From: Nocardioides panaciterrulae
GTDB taxonomy: Bacteria; Actinomycetota; Actinomycetes; Propionibacteriales; Nocardioidaceae
NCBI RefSeq assembly: GCF_013409645.1
Contig: NZ_JACCBG010000001.1
Location: 372,001-436,000 of the forward strand
DNA length: 64,000 nucleotides
Direction: 5' to 3'
Below are positions 47,840 to 56,254 of the stretch, piece after piece. Under the pieces are notes generated by a model that saw only the letters and a program-made list of their open reading frames with translations, made no database searches and was not told the DNA's origin. Each line of letters starts with the position of its first letter. Position 1 is the stretch's first letter. A program made the position numbers and the translations under genes.

Positions 47840-48850
47840 ATGAACCGCACTCGTACGACGCTCCTCGCCGTGGCCGCGCTGCTGCCGCTGGGCATGCTCT
47901 CCGCCTGTGGCGGCGGCGACGACGCCACCGCGGCAGGTGGCATCACGCTGACCCTGGCTCACAGCTACACCGAGGACCAGCCCCAGCACACCTGCGGCGC
48001 CGAGGTCATCAAGGACGAGGTCGAGGCCGCGGACGCCGGCATGTCCGTGGAGATCTACCCCAACAGCCAGCTCGGCGGCGACGCCGACCGGATCGCCTCG
48101 GTGCAGTCCGGCGACATCGACCTCGACCTGCAGGGCGCCTCGGCGCTGGCCTCGGTCTACGAGCCGATCGGTGTCGTCGACGCGGCGTACGCCTTCGACA
48201 GCGGCCAGCAGGTCGCCGACTTCTTCCGCGGCAAGGAGTCCGAGCAGCTCAAGCAGGCCTTCCACGATGCCTCGGGTGGCGTGAGCATCCTCGGCGCCTA
48301 CTCCGCCGGCGCCCGCGAGTTCACCGCGAACCAGCCGATCCGCGAGCCGGCGGACCTCGATGGGCTGCGGATGCGGTTCCCGGGCTCGCCGCAGTTCCTC
48401 GAGAACGCCAAGGCCCTCGGCGCGCACGCCACCGAGGTGGCCTACGAGGAGCTCTACCTCGCGCTCCAGCAGGGCGTCGTGGACGGTCAGGAGAACCCGA
48501 TCACGAACATCGCCGCGCTGAACCTGCCCGAGGTGCAGGACTACCTCAGCATGACCGACCACCAGCAGAACTCGAACCTCGTCATCGTCGGGAAGGTCTG
48601 GGACGACCTGTCCGAGCAGCAGCAGCAGGTGCTCCAGGACGCCGTCGACACCGCCGTCGACAAGATGCCCGGCTGCGTCGCCGACGCCGAGGACGAGATC
48701 ATCAGCGGCTGGAAGCAGGACGGCTCCATCAAGATCGTCGACGACGTGGACGTCGCCGCCTTCAGCGAGCAGGCCGACGCCTACTTCCGCGACCACCTCG
48801 AGGGCAAGTCGCTGGAGGTCTACGAGGCCATCAAGAGCTCCGCGAAGTGA
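47840..48850 (+). CDS. dctP: TRAP transporter substrate-binding lipoprotein
   Basis: 336 residues; ATG with GAAGGAAGAG upstream. Lipoprotein signal (MNRTRTTLLAVAALLPLGMLSAC) with the modified Cys near 23, so membrane-tethered outside the cell. DctP fold: LTLAHSYTEDQPQH, YPNSQLGGDADRI, and the Arg of MRFPGSP, which in the family contacts the substrate carboxylate; EELYLALQQGVVDGQENP is the family hallmark. Gene context points to quinate, shikimate or related cyclic hydroxy-acids as ligand; the sequence alone cannot tell. Confidence 0.93.
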   Translation: MNRTRTTLLAVAALLPLGMLSACGGGDDATAAGGITLTLAHSYTEDQPQHTCGAEVIKDEVEAADAGMSVEIYPNSQLGGDADRIASVQSGDIDLDLQGASALASVYEPIGVVDAAYAFDSGQQVADFFRGKESEQLKQAFHDASGGVSILGAYSAGAREFTANQPIREPADLDGLRMRFPGSPQFLENAKALGAHATEVAYEELYLALQQGVVDGQENPITNIAALNLPEVQDYLSMTDHQQNSNLVIVGKVWDDLSEQQQQVLQDAVDTAVDKMPGCVADAEDEIISGWKQDGSIKIVDDVDVAAFSEQADAYFRDHLEGKSLEVYEAIKSSAK

Positions 48851-49869
48851 CGGCGGCCGCGCACCCCGCCGTCTCGGGCGACGAGGCCGCGCGTCCCGTC
48901 GCCACCTACCGCGGGCCGGTGGTCCCGGAGGATCTGGGCTGGACGCTGACCCACGAGCACGTGTTCGTGTTGAGCCCCGAGCTCGACCGTGACCACCCGC
49001 ACCCGGAGTGGGACGCGGACCGGGCGGTCGACACGGCGGTCGCCGGGCTCGAGGAGCTGTGGGAGCTGGGCGTCCGCACGGTGGTCGATCTCACCGTCCC
49101 CGGTCTGGGGCGTGACGTCGCCCTTGTCGGCCGGGTGGCGGCGCGGGTGCGCGTGAACCTCGTGGCCAGCACGGGGTGGTACACCGACGATGTCCTGCCG
49201 CCCTACTTCCGGACCCACGGCCCGGGCCGGCTGGTCGGCGGTCCCGAGCCGCTCACCGAGATGTTCCTGCGAGACATCCGCGAGGGCATCGCCGGCAGCG
49301 GCGTGCGCGCCGGGATGCTCAAGGTGGTGACCGATGCGCCGGGCCTGACCCCCGACGTACGCCGGGTGCTGGAGTCCGCGGCCGAGGCCCACCTGGCCAC
49401 GGGCGTGCCGATCACCACCCACAGCAACGCCCGGCTCCGCAACGGGCTCGACCAGCTGGCCTTCCTCACCGAGCGCGGGGTCGACCCGCGCCACCTGGTG
49501 ATCGGCCACAGCGGCGACAGCGACGACCTGGACTACCTGCGTCGGTTGATGGACGCAGGCGCCACGATCGGCGTGGACCGCTTCGGCATGGCCCACGTCG
49601 TGGACGACGAGACCAGCGTGCGCACCGTGCTGGCGCTGCTGAAGGAGGGCTACGCCGACCGGATCGTGCTCTCCCACGACGCGGCCTTCTTCAGCCGCGT
49701 CACCCCGCCCTCGTGGCGCCGCGTGCACACCCCGCACTGGCGCCACGACCACCTGCCCCGCCACGTCGTGCCACAGCTGCGCGAGCGCGGGGCTCGATCC
49801 GAGGACATCGACCAGATGATGATCGCGAACGCCCGACGGTTGCTCACCCCGGCCGGGGGCACCGCATGA
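48847..49869 (+). CDS. Phosphotriesterase-family hydrolase (lactonase/esterase)
   Basis: 340 residues, GTG overlapping the dctP stop. TIM-barrel binuclear metallohydrolase: LTHEHVF (HxH ligands), LKVVTDAPG with the expected bridging carbamoylated Lys, PITTHSNARL (His), LVIGHSGDSDD (His) and VLSHDAAFF (Asp). Family members hydrolyse lactones, esters or phosphoesters. Sitting between the TRAP genes and the shikimate enzymes, it may open a lactone (quinide-type) or release the hydroxy-acid from a conjugate before dehydrogenation; this is inference. ATGA overlap with the dehydrogenase. Confidence 0.87.
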   Translation: MTAAAHPAVSGDEAARPVATYRGPVVPEDLGWTLTHEHVFVLSPELDRDHPHPEWDADRAVDTAVAGLEELWELGVRTVVDLTVPGLGRDVALVGRVAARVRVNLVASTGWYTDDVLPPYFRTHGPGRLVGGPEPLTEMFLRDIREGIAGSGVRAGMLKVVTDAPGLTPDVRRVLESAAEAHLATGVPITTHSNARLRNGLDQLAFLTERGVDPRHLVIGHSGDSDDLDYLRRLMDAGATIGVDRFGMAHVVDDETSVRTVLALLKEGYADRIVLSHDAAFFSRVTPPSWRRVHTPHWRHDHLPRHVVPQLRERGARSEDIDQMMIANARRLLTPAGGTA

Positions 49870-50708
49870 GCCCGGAGTACCGCGTGGCGCTCCTGGGCCA
49901 CGGCATCGGCCCCTCGCTCTCCCCGGCGCTGCACGAGCGGGAGGCGCAGCACCTGGGCCTCTCCTACGAGTACGTCACCGTCGACCTGATCGACGTGCCG
50001 GACGTCGACCTGGGCGAGCAGCTGGGGCGGCTCGAGGACGAGGGCTTCGCCGCGGTCAACGTCACGCACCCGTTCAAGCAGCAGGTGCTCGGGCACGTCG
50101 ACGAGCTCGGGGAGGTGGTCGAGCGGATCGGCTCGGCGAATCTGGTGCTGCTCGGCCGCGGCCGGCGCACGGCGCACAACACCGACTGCACCGGCTTCCG
50201 GCACGGCCTCGAGAGCTTCCTCGGCGACCGGCCGCGGGGCCGGGTGCTGCAGGTCGGCGCCGGCGGCGCCGGCCTGGCCACGGCCTACTCCCTGATCGGG
50301 ATGGGCTTCGAGGAGCTGGTCGTGCACGACCGGTCCACGGACGCGGCGGACCGCCTCGTGGACCGGTTCGCCGGCGCCACCGGGGCGTCCCTCGCCGCCA
50401 CGGACGGCTCGCTCGAGCCCTGGCAGGAGAAGGTCGACGGCGTGGTGCACGTGACCCCGATGGGCATGGCCCAGCATCCGGGCGTCGCCTTGGAGCCCGA
50501 GCGGCTCCGCCCTGACGCCTGGGTCGCCGAGGTGGTCTACCGACCGCTGGAGACCGAGCTGCTCCGCCGCGCCCGGGCGCACGGGCTGGACACCCTCGAC
50601 GGCGGGGCCATGGCGGTGGGCCAGGCCGTGGACAGCCTCCGGCTGATCACCGGCCGGGAGCCCGACGTCGAGCGGATGAACGACCACTTCCGCCAGCTGG
50701 TCAGCTGA
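49866..50708 (+). CDS. aroE: Shikimate/quinate dehydrogenase
   Basis: 280 residues. Two-domain AroE fold: substrate part [16 protein letters not shown] and [11 protein letters not shown] (catalytic Lys), AHNTDCTGF (catalytic Asp), then Gly-rich dinucleotide loop [12 protein letters not shown]. The residues at the end of the second strand read [10 protein letters not shown] instead of the NRT found in biosynthetic NADP-dependent AroE; an acidic Asp here favours NAD+, as in quinate/shikimate catabolic dehydrogenases. Position between a transporter, dehydroquinase and QsuB also argues for a catabolic role. Overlaps the preceding gene by four bases. Confidence 0.9.
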   Translation: MSPEYRVALLGHGIGPSLSPALHEREAQHLGLSYEYVTVDLIDVPDVDLGEQLGRLEDEGFAAVNVTHPFKQQVLGHVDELGEVVERIGSANLVLLGRGRRTAHNTDCTGFRHGLESFLGDRPRGRVLQVGAGGAGLATAYSLIGMGFEELVVHDRSTDAADRLVDRFAGATGASLAATDGSLEPWQEKVDGVVHVTPMGMAQHPGVALEPERLRPDAWVAEVVYRPLETELLRRARAHGLDTLDGGAMAVGQAVDSLRLITGREPDVERMNDHFRQLVS

Positions 50709-50727
50709 CCACCGAACAGGAGCCACC

Positions 50728-51183
50728 ATGACGACCATCCATGTCCTCAACGGGCCCAACCTCAACCTGCTCGGCACTCGCGAGCCGGGGCTCTACGGCA
50801 CCGAGACGCTCGCCGACGTCGAGGCGCGCTGCGCGCTCCTCTGCGCCCGGCTCGGCCTCGACCTGGTCTTCCGGCAGTCGAACCACGAGGGCCGCCTGGT
50901 CGACTGGCTGCAGGAGATCGGCGCCGCCGTCCGCACCGGTGACTGCGTCGGCGCGGTGCTGAACCCGGGCGCCTACACCCACACCTCGGTCGCGATCCGC
51001 GACGCGATCGCCGGGGCCGAGGTCCCCGTCGTGGAGCTGCACCTGACCAACGTGCACGCCCGCGAGGAGTTCCGGCACCACTCCTACGTCTCGCCGGTGG
51101 CGCGCGGCGTCGTGGTGGGGCTCGGCACGCGCGGCTACGAGCTGGCCATCCGCTCCTTCGTCGACGACCCGGCGGAGGCGTGA
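50728..51183 (+). CDS. aroQ: Type II 3-dehydroquinate dehydratase
   Basis: 151 residues; ATG preceded by AGGAG. Reversibly dehydrates 3-dehydroquinate to 3-dehydroshikimate, as a dodecamer. Family motifs: [18 protein letters not shown] (catalytic Arg and Tyr), [47 protein letters not shown] (catalytic His region). In this island it links quinate-derived dehydroquinate to dehydroshikimate. Its stop shares one base with the next start (TGATG). Confidence 0.96.
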   Translation: MTTIHVLNGPNLNLLGTREPGLYGTETLADVEARCALLCARLGLDLVFRQSNHEGRLVDWLQEIGAAVRTGDCVGAVLNPGAYTHTSVAIRDAIAGAEVPVVELHLTNVHAREEFRHHSYVSPVARGVVVGLGTRGYELAIRSFVDDPAEA

Positions 51184-53048
51184 TGCGCACCTCGATCGCC
51201 ACCGTCTGCCTCAGCGGCAGCCTCGAGGAGAAGATGGCGGCCTGCGCCGAGGCGGGGTTCGACGGCATCGAGGTCTTCGAGCCCGACCTGGTGGGCAGCG
51301 ACCTGAGCCCCGAGGAGATCCGGGCCCGCGCGACCCGGCTGGGACTGTCCCTGGACCTCTACCAGCCGCTCCGCGACTTCGAGGGGGTGGACGAGGCGAC
51401 GCTCACCGACAACCTGCGGCGGGCGGAGGCCCGGTTCGTCGTGATGAACCGACTGGGCATCGACACGGTGCTGGTCTGCTCCAACGTCGCCACCGCCACG
51501 GTCGAGTCCGACGAGGTCGCGGCCGAGCAGCTGCGCCGGCTCGGCGATCTCGCGGCGTCGTACGGCGTGCGGGTGGCCTACGAGGCGCTGGCCTGGGGTC
51601 GCTACGTCGACGACTACCGCCGGGCCTGGCGGATCGTCGAGCGGGCCGACCACCCCGCGGTCGGGACCTGCCTGGACAGCTTCCACATCCTCTCCCGCGG
51701 CCACGACCCGGCGGACATCGCGTGGATCCCCGGCGAGAAGATCTTCTTCGTCCAGCTCGCCGACGCCCCCCGGCTGACGATGGACGTGTTGTCGTGGAGC
51801 CGTCACCACCGCCTGTTCCCCGGCGAGGGCGACTTCGACCTCGGCGGCTTCGTGGCGACCGTGGCCGGCACCGGCTACGCGGGGCCGCTCTCGCTGGAGG
51901 TCTTCAACGACACGTTCCGCCAGACCGACACCCACCGGACCGCGGCCCACGCGCTGCGCTCGCTGGTGTGGCTGCAGGACCAGGCCGCCCGCCGGGCCGA
52001 TGACCGGGCCGATGACCGGGCCGATGACCGGGCCGGCGGGCTGGCCACGATCAGCCGGGTCGCGCCTCCGGCGGCGGTGGACTTCGTCGAGGTCAAGGCC
52101 GAGGACACCAGTGCGGTGGAGACGATGCTCGACCAGCTCGGGCTCACCTTCCGCGGCCAGCACCGGACCAAGCCGGTGCGGCTGTGGTCGGCCGGCGAGG
52201 TGCGGATCGTGCTCAACGAGCAGCACGCCCGTGACCTCGAGCCCGAGGTGGCGGGGATCGGCCTGCAGGTCGAGGACGCGGTCGCGGCCGAGGCCAGGGC
52301 CGGCCAGCTCGCCGTGGCGCCGGTGCCGCGGCGCACCCAGGCCGACGAACAGCGGCTCGCCGGCTTCGCGGCCCCCAACGGCCTGGAGGTGTTCCTGGCC
52401 GAGCGTCCCGCGCCCGGGGTGCAGCCCGCCTGGACCCACGAGTTCGAGCACGGGCTGGCCCCCGAGGACCCCGGCTGCTACCTCGCCGTGGACCACGTCA
52501 ACCTCGTCCACACCTGGCAGGAGCACGACGAGGCCGTCCTGTTCTGGACCAGCGTGCTGGGGCTCGACGCGCCGCCGGCGACCGAGGTCGCCAGCCCGCA
52601 GGGGCTGGTCCGCAGCCGGGTCATGAGGACCGCCGACGGGGGCGTCCGACTCCCGCTGAACGTCGCCCCCCAGGTCAGCCCCGAGTACCCCGAGCACGTC
52701 GCGCTGGCCTGCTCCGACATCTGGTCGGTGGCCGCGCGGGCGCGGGCCCGGGGGATGGAGTTCCTGCCCGTCCCGGACAACTACTACGACGACCTCGCCG
52801 CCCGCCTCGGCCTGGACGCCGCGCTGCTCGACCGGCTGCGCTCGCACCAGCTGCTGCTGGACCGGGGTCCGGAGGGGGAGTTCCTGCACTTCTACACCCG
52901 CCGCGTGGGCCGGGTGTTCTTCGAGGTCGTCCAGCGGGCCGCCGGCTACGACGGGTACGGCGCCGGCGACGCCCCGGTCCGGCTGGCGTCCCAGGCCCGG
53001 CTCGACCGGGTCGCCAGCGTCGGCCGGGGGCGCCGGGGACGGTCGTGA
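51183..53048 (+). CDS. qsuB: 3-Dehydroshikimate dehydratase, QsuB-like two-domain enzyme
   Basis: 621 residues. Residues 1 to about 268 are a xylose-isomerase-like TIM barrel (VCLSGSLEEKMAACAEAGFDGIEVFE; metal ligands expected in YEALAWG near 132, TCLDSFH near 162 and SLEVFND near 238) that dehydrates 3-dehydroshikimate to protocatechuate. Residues about 300 to 600 resemble 4-hydroxyphenylpyruvate dioxygenase (VOC) with DHVNL, EHVALACSD and FFEVVQR as the iron triad. This fusion is the QsuB architecture; the role of the second domain is unsettled. The linker contains three RADD microrepeats. The last gene of the island. Confidence 0.92.
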   Translation: MRTSIATVCLSGSLEEKMAACAEAGFDGIEVFEPDLVGSDLSPEEIRARATRLGLSLDLYQPLRDFEGVDEATLTDNLRRAEARFVVMNRLGIDTVLVCSNVATATVESDEVAAEQLRRLGDLAASYGVRVAYEALAWGRYVDDYRRAWRIVERADHPAVGTCLDSFHILSRGHDPADIAWIPGEKIFFVQLADAPRLTMDVLSWSRHHRLFPGEGDFDLGGFVATVAGTGYAGPLSLEVFNDTFRQTDTHRTAAHALRSLVWLQDQAARRADDRADDRADDRAGGLATISRVAPPAAVDFVEVKAEDTSAVETMLDQLGLTFRGQHRTKPVRLWSAGEVRIVLNEQHARDLEPEVAGIGLQVEDAVAAEARAGQLAVAPVPRRTQADEQRLAGFAAPNGLEVFLAERPAPGVQPAWTHEFEHGLAPEDPGCYLAVDHVNLVHTWQEHDEAVLFWTSVLGLDAPPATEVASPQGLVRSRVMRTADGGVRLPLNVAPQVSPEYPEHVALACSDIWSVAARARARGMEFLPVPDNYYDDLAARLGLDAALLDRLRSHQLLLDRGPEGEFLHFYTRRVGRVFFEVVQRAAGYDGYGAGDAPVRLASQARLDRVASVGRGRRGRS

Positions 53049-53091
53049 GCGCGCCGCCTGGCCGGCCGGTCGCCGCGGGGCGGCCCGAGGC

Positions 53092-53754
53092 TCAGGCGGC
53101 CTCGTCGGCGTCCTGGTGGCTGCGGTGGCGCCACCACTCGATGACCAGCGGCACCACCGAGAGCACCAGCAGGCCGAGGATCACCAGGTCGATCTTGCTG
53201 GCCAGCCACGGCACGGCCTGGCCCAGGAAGTAGCCCACCAGCGTGATCACCAGGACCCACAGCACCGCGCCGACCGCGCTCCACACCAGGAACTTGCGGC
53301 GGCCCATGTCGGTGATGCCGGCGACCAGCGTGATGTAGGTGCGCACGAACGGCACGAACCGGCCGATCACCAGCGCCTTGCTGCCGTGCCGGTCGAAGAA
53401 CTCGTGGGTCTGCTCGAGGTGTTTCTTCTTGATCAGCCGGCCGTCGTGGTCGCCCAGCCGCTGACCGATGCCCCGGCCGAGGCCGTAGCCGGTGACGTTG
53501 CCGAGGAAGGCCGCGGCCGCGAACGCGGCCAGCGCCACGAAGATGTTGAGGTTCAGCTGCCCGCCGGCGATGAACAGGCCGACCGCGACCAGCAGCGTGT
53601 CCCCGGGCAGGAACGGGAACAGCAGCCCGCACTCGATGAAGACGATGGCCAGGCTGATCCAGACGAACTCCGCGTGGAAGTGGTCGAGCAGCCAGTTGGG
53701 ATCCATCCACGGGATGCCGAGCAGCATCGGGTGGAGATCGAGCAGGGCGGTCAC
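53092..53754 (-). CDS. DedA-family membrane protein
   Basis: 220 residues, five to six hydrophobic segments. ECGLLFPFLPGDTLLVAVG near residue 42 and GRFVPFVRTYITLVAGITDM in the middle are the DedA/SNARE-associated signature, including the conserved Glu, Pro-Gly-Asp and Arg. The family contains lipid scramblases/flippases needed for undecaprenyl-phosphate recycling. A short hydrophilic C-terminus follows the last helix. Neighbouring fba and DUF3151 repeat the order known from mycobacteria. Confidence 0.9.
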   Translation of the reverse strand: MTALLDLHPMLLGIPWMDPNWLLDHFHAEFVWISLAIVFIECGLLFPFLPGDTLLVAVGLFIAGGQLNLNIFVALAAFAAAAFLGNVTGYGLGRGIGQRLGDHDGRLIKKKHLEQTHEFFDRHGSKALVIGRFVPFVRTYITLVAGITDMGRRKFLVWSAVGAVLWVLVITLVGYFLGQAVPWLASKIDLVILGLLVLSVVPLVIEWWRHRSHQDADEAA

Positions 53755-53812
53755 GGACTCACGCTACCGGGCTGCGCCTGAATGTCCGGCAGGCGAGGGT
53801 ACGGTTCCGGCT

Positions 53813-54526
53813 GTGGAGCAGCGGGACGCGGCGGCCGACACCACCGGTCACGAGCAGCGCAGGGCGCCGTACGACCCGATGCCGCACGGCCCCGCCGAGG
53901 TGGGCGTGGGGCCCTGGCCGGGGCCGTGGCCGGCGGGGGAGCAGTACGACCCGCAGCTGCTCGCACACGGAGACCGGCGCAACGTCGTCGACCGCTACCG
54001 CTACTGGAGCCTCGAGGCGATCGTCGCCGACCTCGACACCCGGCGCCACGACTTCCACGTGGCGATCGAGAACTGGCAGCACGACTTCAACATCGGCACG
54101 ATCGTCCGGTCCGCCAACGCCTTCCTCGCCGCCGAGGTGCACATCGTCGGCAACCGGCGCTGGAACCGGCGCGGTGCGATGGTGACCGACCGCTACCAGC
54201 ACGTGCGGCACCACCCGACCGTCGCCGACCTCGCGGCGCACCTGCACGGGCTGCCCGGCGGGCCGGTGACCCTACTGGGCATCGACAACCTGCCCGGGTC
54301 GCGGCACCTGGAGACGATGAGCGTGCCGCGCCGGGTGTGCTTCCTCTTCGGCCAGGAGGGACCCGGGCTGTCCGCGGGGGCCCGCGAGGTCGTGGACGGG
54401 ACCTTCTCGATCGCCCAGTTCGGCTCGACCCGCTCGATCAACGCCTCGGCGGCCGCCGCGATCGCGATGCACACCTGGATCCGCGAGCACGCCGACCTGA
54501 CCGGCGACGCCACCTGGCGGGGCTGA
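53813..54526 (+). CDS. TrmH/SpoU-family RNA methyltransferase
   Basis: 237 residues from GTG 53813; upstream in-frame sequence overlaps the dedA promoter and is not coding. The SPOUT knot domain fills residues about 75-225: the N-piece NWQHDFNIGTIVRSANAF binds RNA and the three knot motifs appear as IDNLPGSRHLE, VCFLFGQEGPGLS and STRSINASAAAAIAMHTW. Uses S-adenosylmethionine to 2'-O-methylate tRNA or rRNA ribose. Target unknown. Confidence 0.9.
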   Translation: MEQRDAAADTTGHEQRRAPYDPMPHGPAEVGVGPWPGPWPAGEQYDPQLLAHGDRRNVVDRYRYWSLEAIVADLDTRRHDFHVAIENWQHDFNIGTIVRSANAFLAAEVHIVGNRRWNRRGAMVTDRYQHVRHHPTVADLAAHLHGLPGGPVTLLGIDNLPGSRHLETMSVPRRVCFLFGQEGPGLSAGAREVVDGTFSIAQFGSTRSINASAAAAIAMHTWIREHADLTGDATWRG

Positions 54527-54551
54527 GTGCGGGGCTGGGCGGCGGGGTTGC

Positions 54552-55070
54552 TCAGGCCTGGTCGGCGGCGAGCACGCCGCGCAGCGCCTGCAGGCCGCGG
54601 GAGGTGTGGCTCTTGACCGTGCCCTCGGTGATGCCGAGCTCGTGCGCGGTCTCGGTGACCGAGAGGCCCAGCCAGTGCCGCAGCAGCACGGTCTTGCGCT
54701 GCATCAGCGGGAGCGCCTGCAACGCCTCGAACAGCGCCGAACGCTCCTCGACCCCCAGCGTCGCCGGGGCCGCGCCCTCGGGGGTCTCCGCCGTCGACCG
54801 CTCGCGGCGCCACGGCCGGCGGGACTCGTCGATGTTGGCGCGCACGATGATCGTGCGCACGTAGGCCTCCTCGCCGCCCTCGCGCCGCACCCGCGGCCAC
54901 GCGACATAGAGCTTGGCCAGCGCGGTCTGCACGAGGTCGTCGGCGCGGTGCCAGTCGCCGCAGATCGCGTAGGCGACCCGGCGCAGGTGCGCGCGACGGG
55001 CGTGCACGAACTCCGAGAACGCCGCGTCGCGGTCCGCCGTCCTCGATCCGGTCCCCGAGCCGGGCCTCAC
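54552..55070 (-). CDS. ECF sigma factor, SigE family (actinobacterial)
   Basis: 172 residues, GTG start overlapping the stop of the upstream membrane-protein gene (GTGA). Region 2: FVHARRAHLRRVAYAICGDWHRADDLVQTALAKLYVAWPRV (the DDLVQ core). Region 4: LQALPLMQRKTVLLRHWLGLSVTETAHELGITEGTVKSHTSRGLQ. This is the SigE-like small ECF group of actinobacteria. It should direct RNA polymerase to a stress or surface regulon. Here the sigma gene comes after its membrane partner, the reverse of the common order. Confidence 0.93.
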   Translation of the reverse strand: MRPGSGTGSRTADRDAAFSEFVHARRAHLRRVAYAICGDWHRADDLVQTALAKLYVAWPRVRREGGEEAYVRTIIVRANIDESRRPWRRERSTAETPEGAAPATLGVEERSALFEALQALPLMQRKTVLLRHWLGLSVTETAHELGITEGTVKSHTSRGLQALRGVLAADQA

Positions 55071-56041
55071 TTCAGGCCACCGCCGCCCTCGGCCCCACCG
55101 CCGGCATAGCGCTGCCGGGCCAGCGCCAGGAAGTCGTCGAGGCTCGCCCCGCCCCGCTTCACGGGGATCGCGATGTACTGGCCGGGCTTCCCGTCGAAGC
55201 TGCGGGCCAGCACGTAGTAGCGCTCGCCGTCGCCGCCCGCGACCTCCGCGGCCGCGGTGTGGTCGCCGGGCCCGGCGAAGGAGTCACCGACCCGCACGTG
55301 AGCACGCTGCTCGAGGATGGTGGCGCCCCGGACCGGCTCGAGCTGCTCGGTGTCGCCGACGAAGCGGACCAGGTCGACGGAGGCGATGCCGTCCAGCACC
55401 GGGTCGCCGACCGACTCCGGGCCCGAGACCGTGCCGCTCGCGCCCTGCACCCAGGAGAGGAACGATCCCTGCTGGCCGCCGGCCCAGGCCAGCGTCCCGC
55501 TCGAGCTGCCGTCGCCGGCGTAGTTCAGCGCGTACCAGTAGGTGACGCCGTGGAAGCGCACGGCGACCCCCACCGACTTCTGCGGCGGGTCGAGGTGGAA
55601 CGGGTTGGCGAGCCGCTGCACCACGGTGGCCCGGTCGTCGACCACCACGTTGCCGGCGTCGTCGTACGCCACCAGGCTCAGCTCGTGGAGCACGTGGTCG
55701 AGCTCGGCGTTGCTCGGCGTCCGCTCGGCGCCCGGCCCCCCGGTGGGCGAGCTGGTGGGTCCGGTGGAGGGCGTGGCGGCGGTGCTGGGGTCCGCCGCCC
55801 GCGTCGCGCCGGAGCTGCTGGCCACGGGGGCGTCGTCCGCGCGGTCGCTGCCGGCGCCGGCCGCGGCCCACGCGGTGCCCCCGACCACGGCCGCCGTGGT
55901 CAGCGCCGCGCCGGCCACGGCGAGCCGCCGGCGGCGCAGCGCCCGGTGCCCGGCGGCGAGCAGCCGCTCGATCTCGGCGTCCGTGGCGCCGTCGTTCGGC
56001 CCGCTGCCGAAGCTGCGGTCGATCTCGTCCCTGATGTCCAT
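55067..56041 (-). CDS. Membrane-anchored partner of the ECF sigma factor
   Basis: 324 residues from ATG 56039-56041 (GGAGGGACC upstream; a longer frame exists). An acidic cytoplasmic start with MDIRDEIDRSFG, a helix (residues 41-62), then a Ser/Thr/Pro-rich stalk and an extracytoplasmic domain. This is the architecture of anti-sigma or sensor partners, but no zinc-binding anti-sigma motif (HxxxCxxC) is seen, so the anti-sigma role is inference. Translationally coupled upstream of the sigma gene. Confidence 0.72.
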   Translation of the reverse strand: MDIRDEIDRSFGSGPNDGATDAEIERLLAAGHRALRRRRLAVAGAALTTAAVVGGTAWAAAGAGSDRADDAPVASSSGATRAADPSTAATPSTGPTSSPTGGPGAERTPSNAELDHVLHELSLVAYDDAGNVVVDDRATVVQRLANPFHLDPPQKSVGVAVRFHGVTYWYALNYAGDGSSSGTLAWAGGQQGSFLSWVQGASGTVSGPESVGDPVLDGIASVDLVRFVGDTEQLEPVRGATILEQRAHVRVGDSFAGPGDHTAAAEVAGGDGERYYVLARSFDGKPGQYIAIPVKRGGASLDDFLALARQRYAGGGAEGGGGLK

Positions 56042-56254
56042 CGCGTGGTCCCTCCGCACGGTCTCACCCTGGATACGGACCGCAGCGCCCCGAGGTTGTC
56101 ACGGGGCCGGCTCCAGGGGCGCCCCCCGCCCGGCAGGTCGGCCGGCCGCTCGGCCGGCGGGCACGGGAGCGACGACGGACGAACGCCCCTCGGCGGCGGC
56201 TCGGCGAGCCACTAGGGTGGGAAGCGCCCAGCCGTCGGCCGCAGGAGTTCCCAG

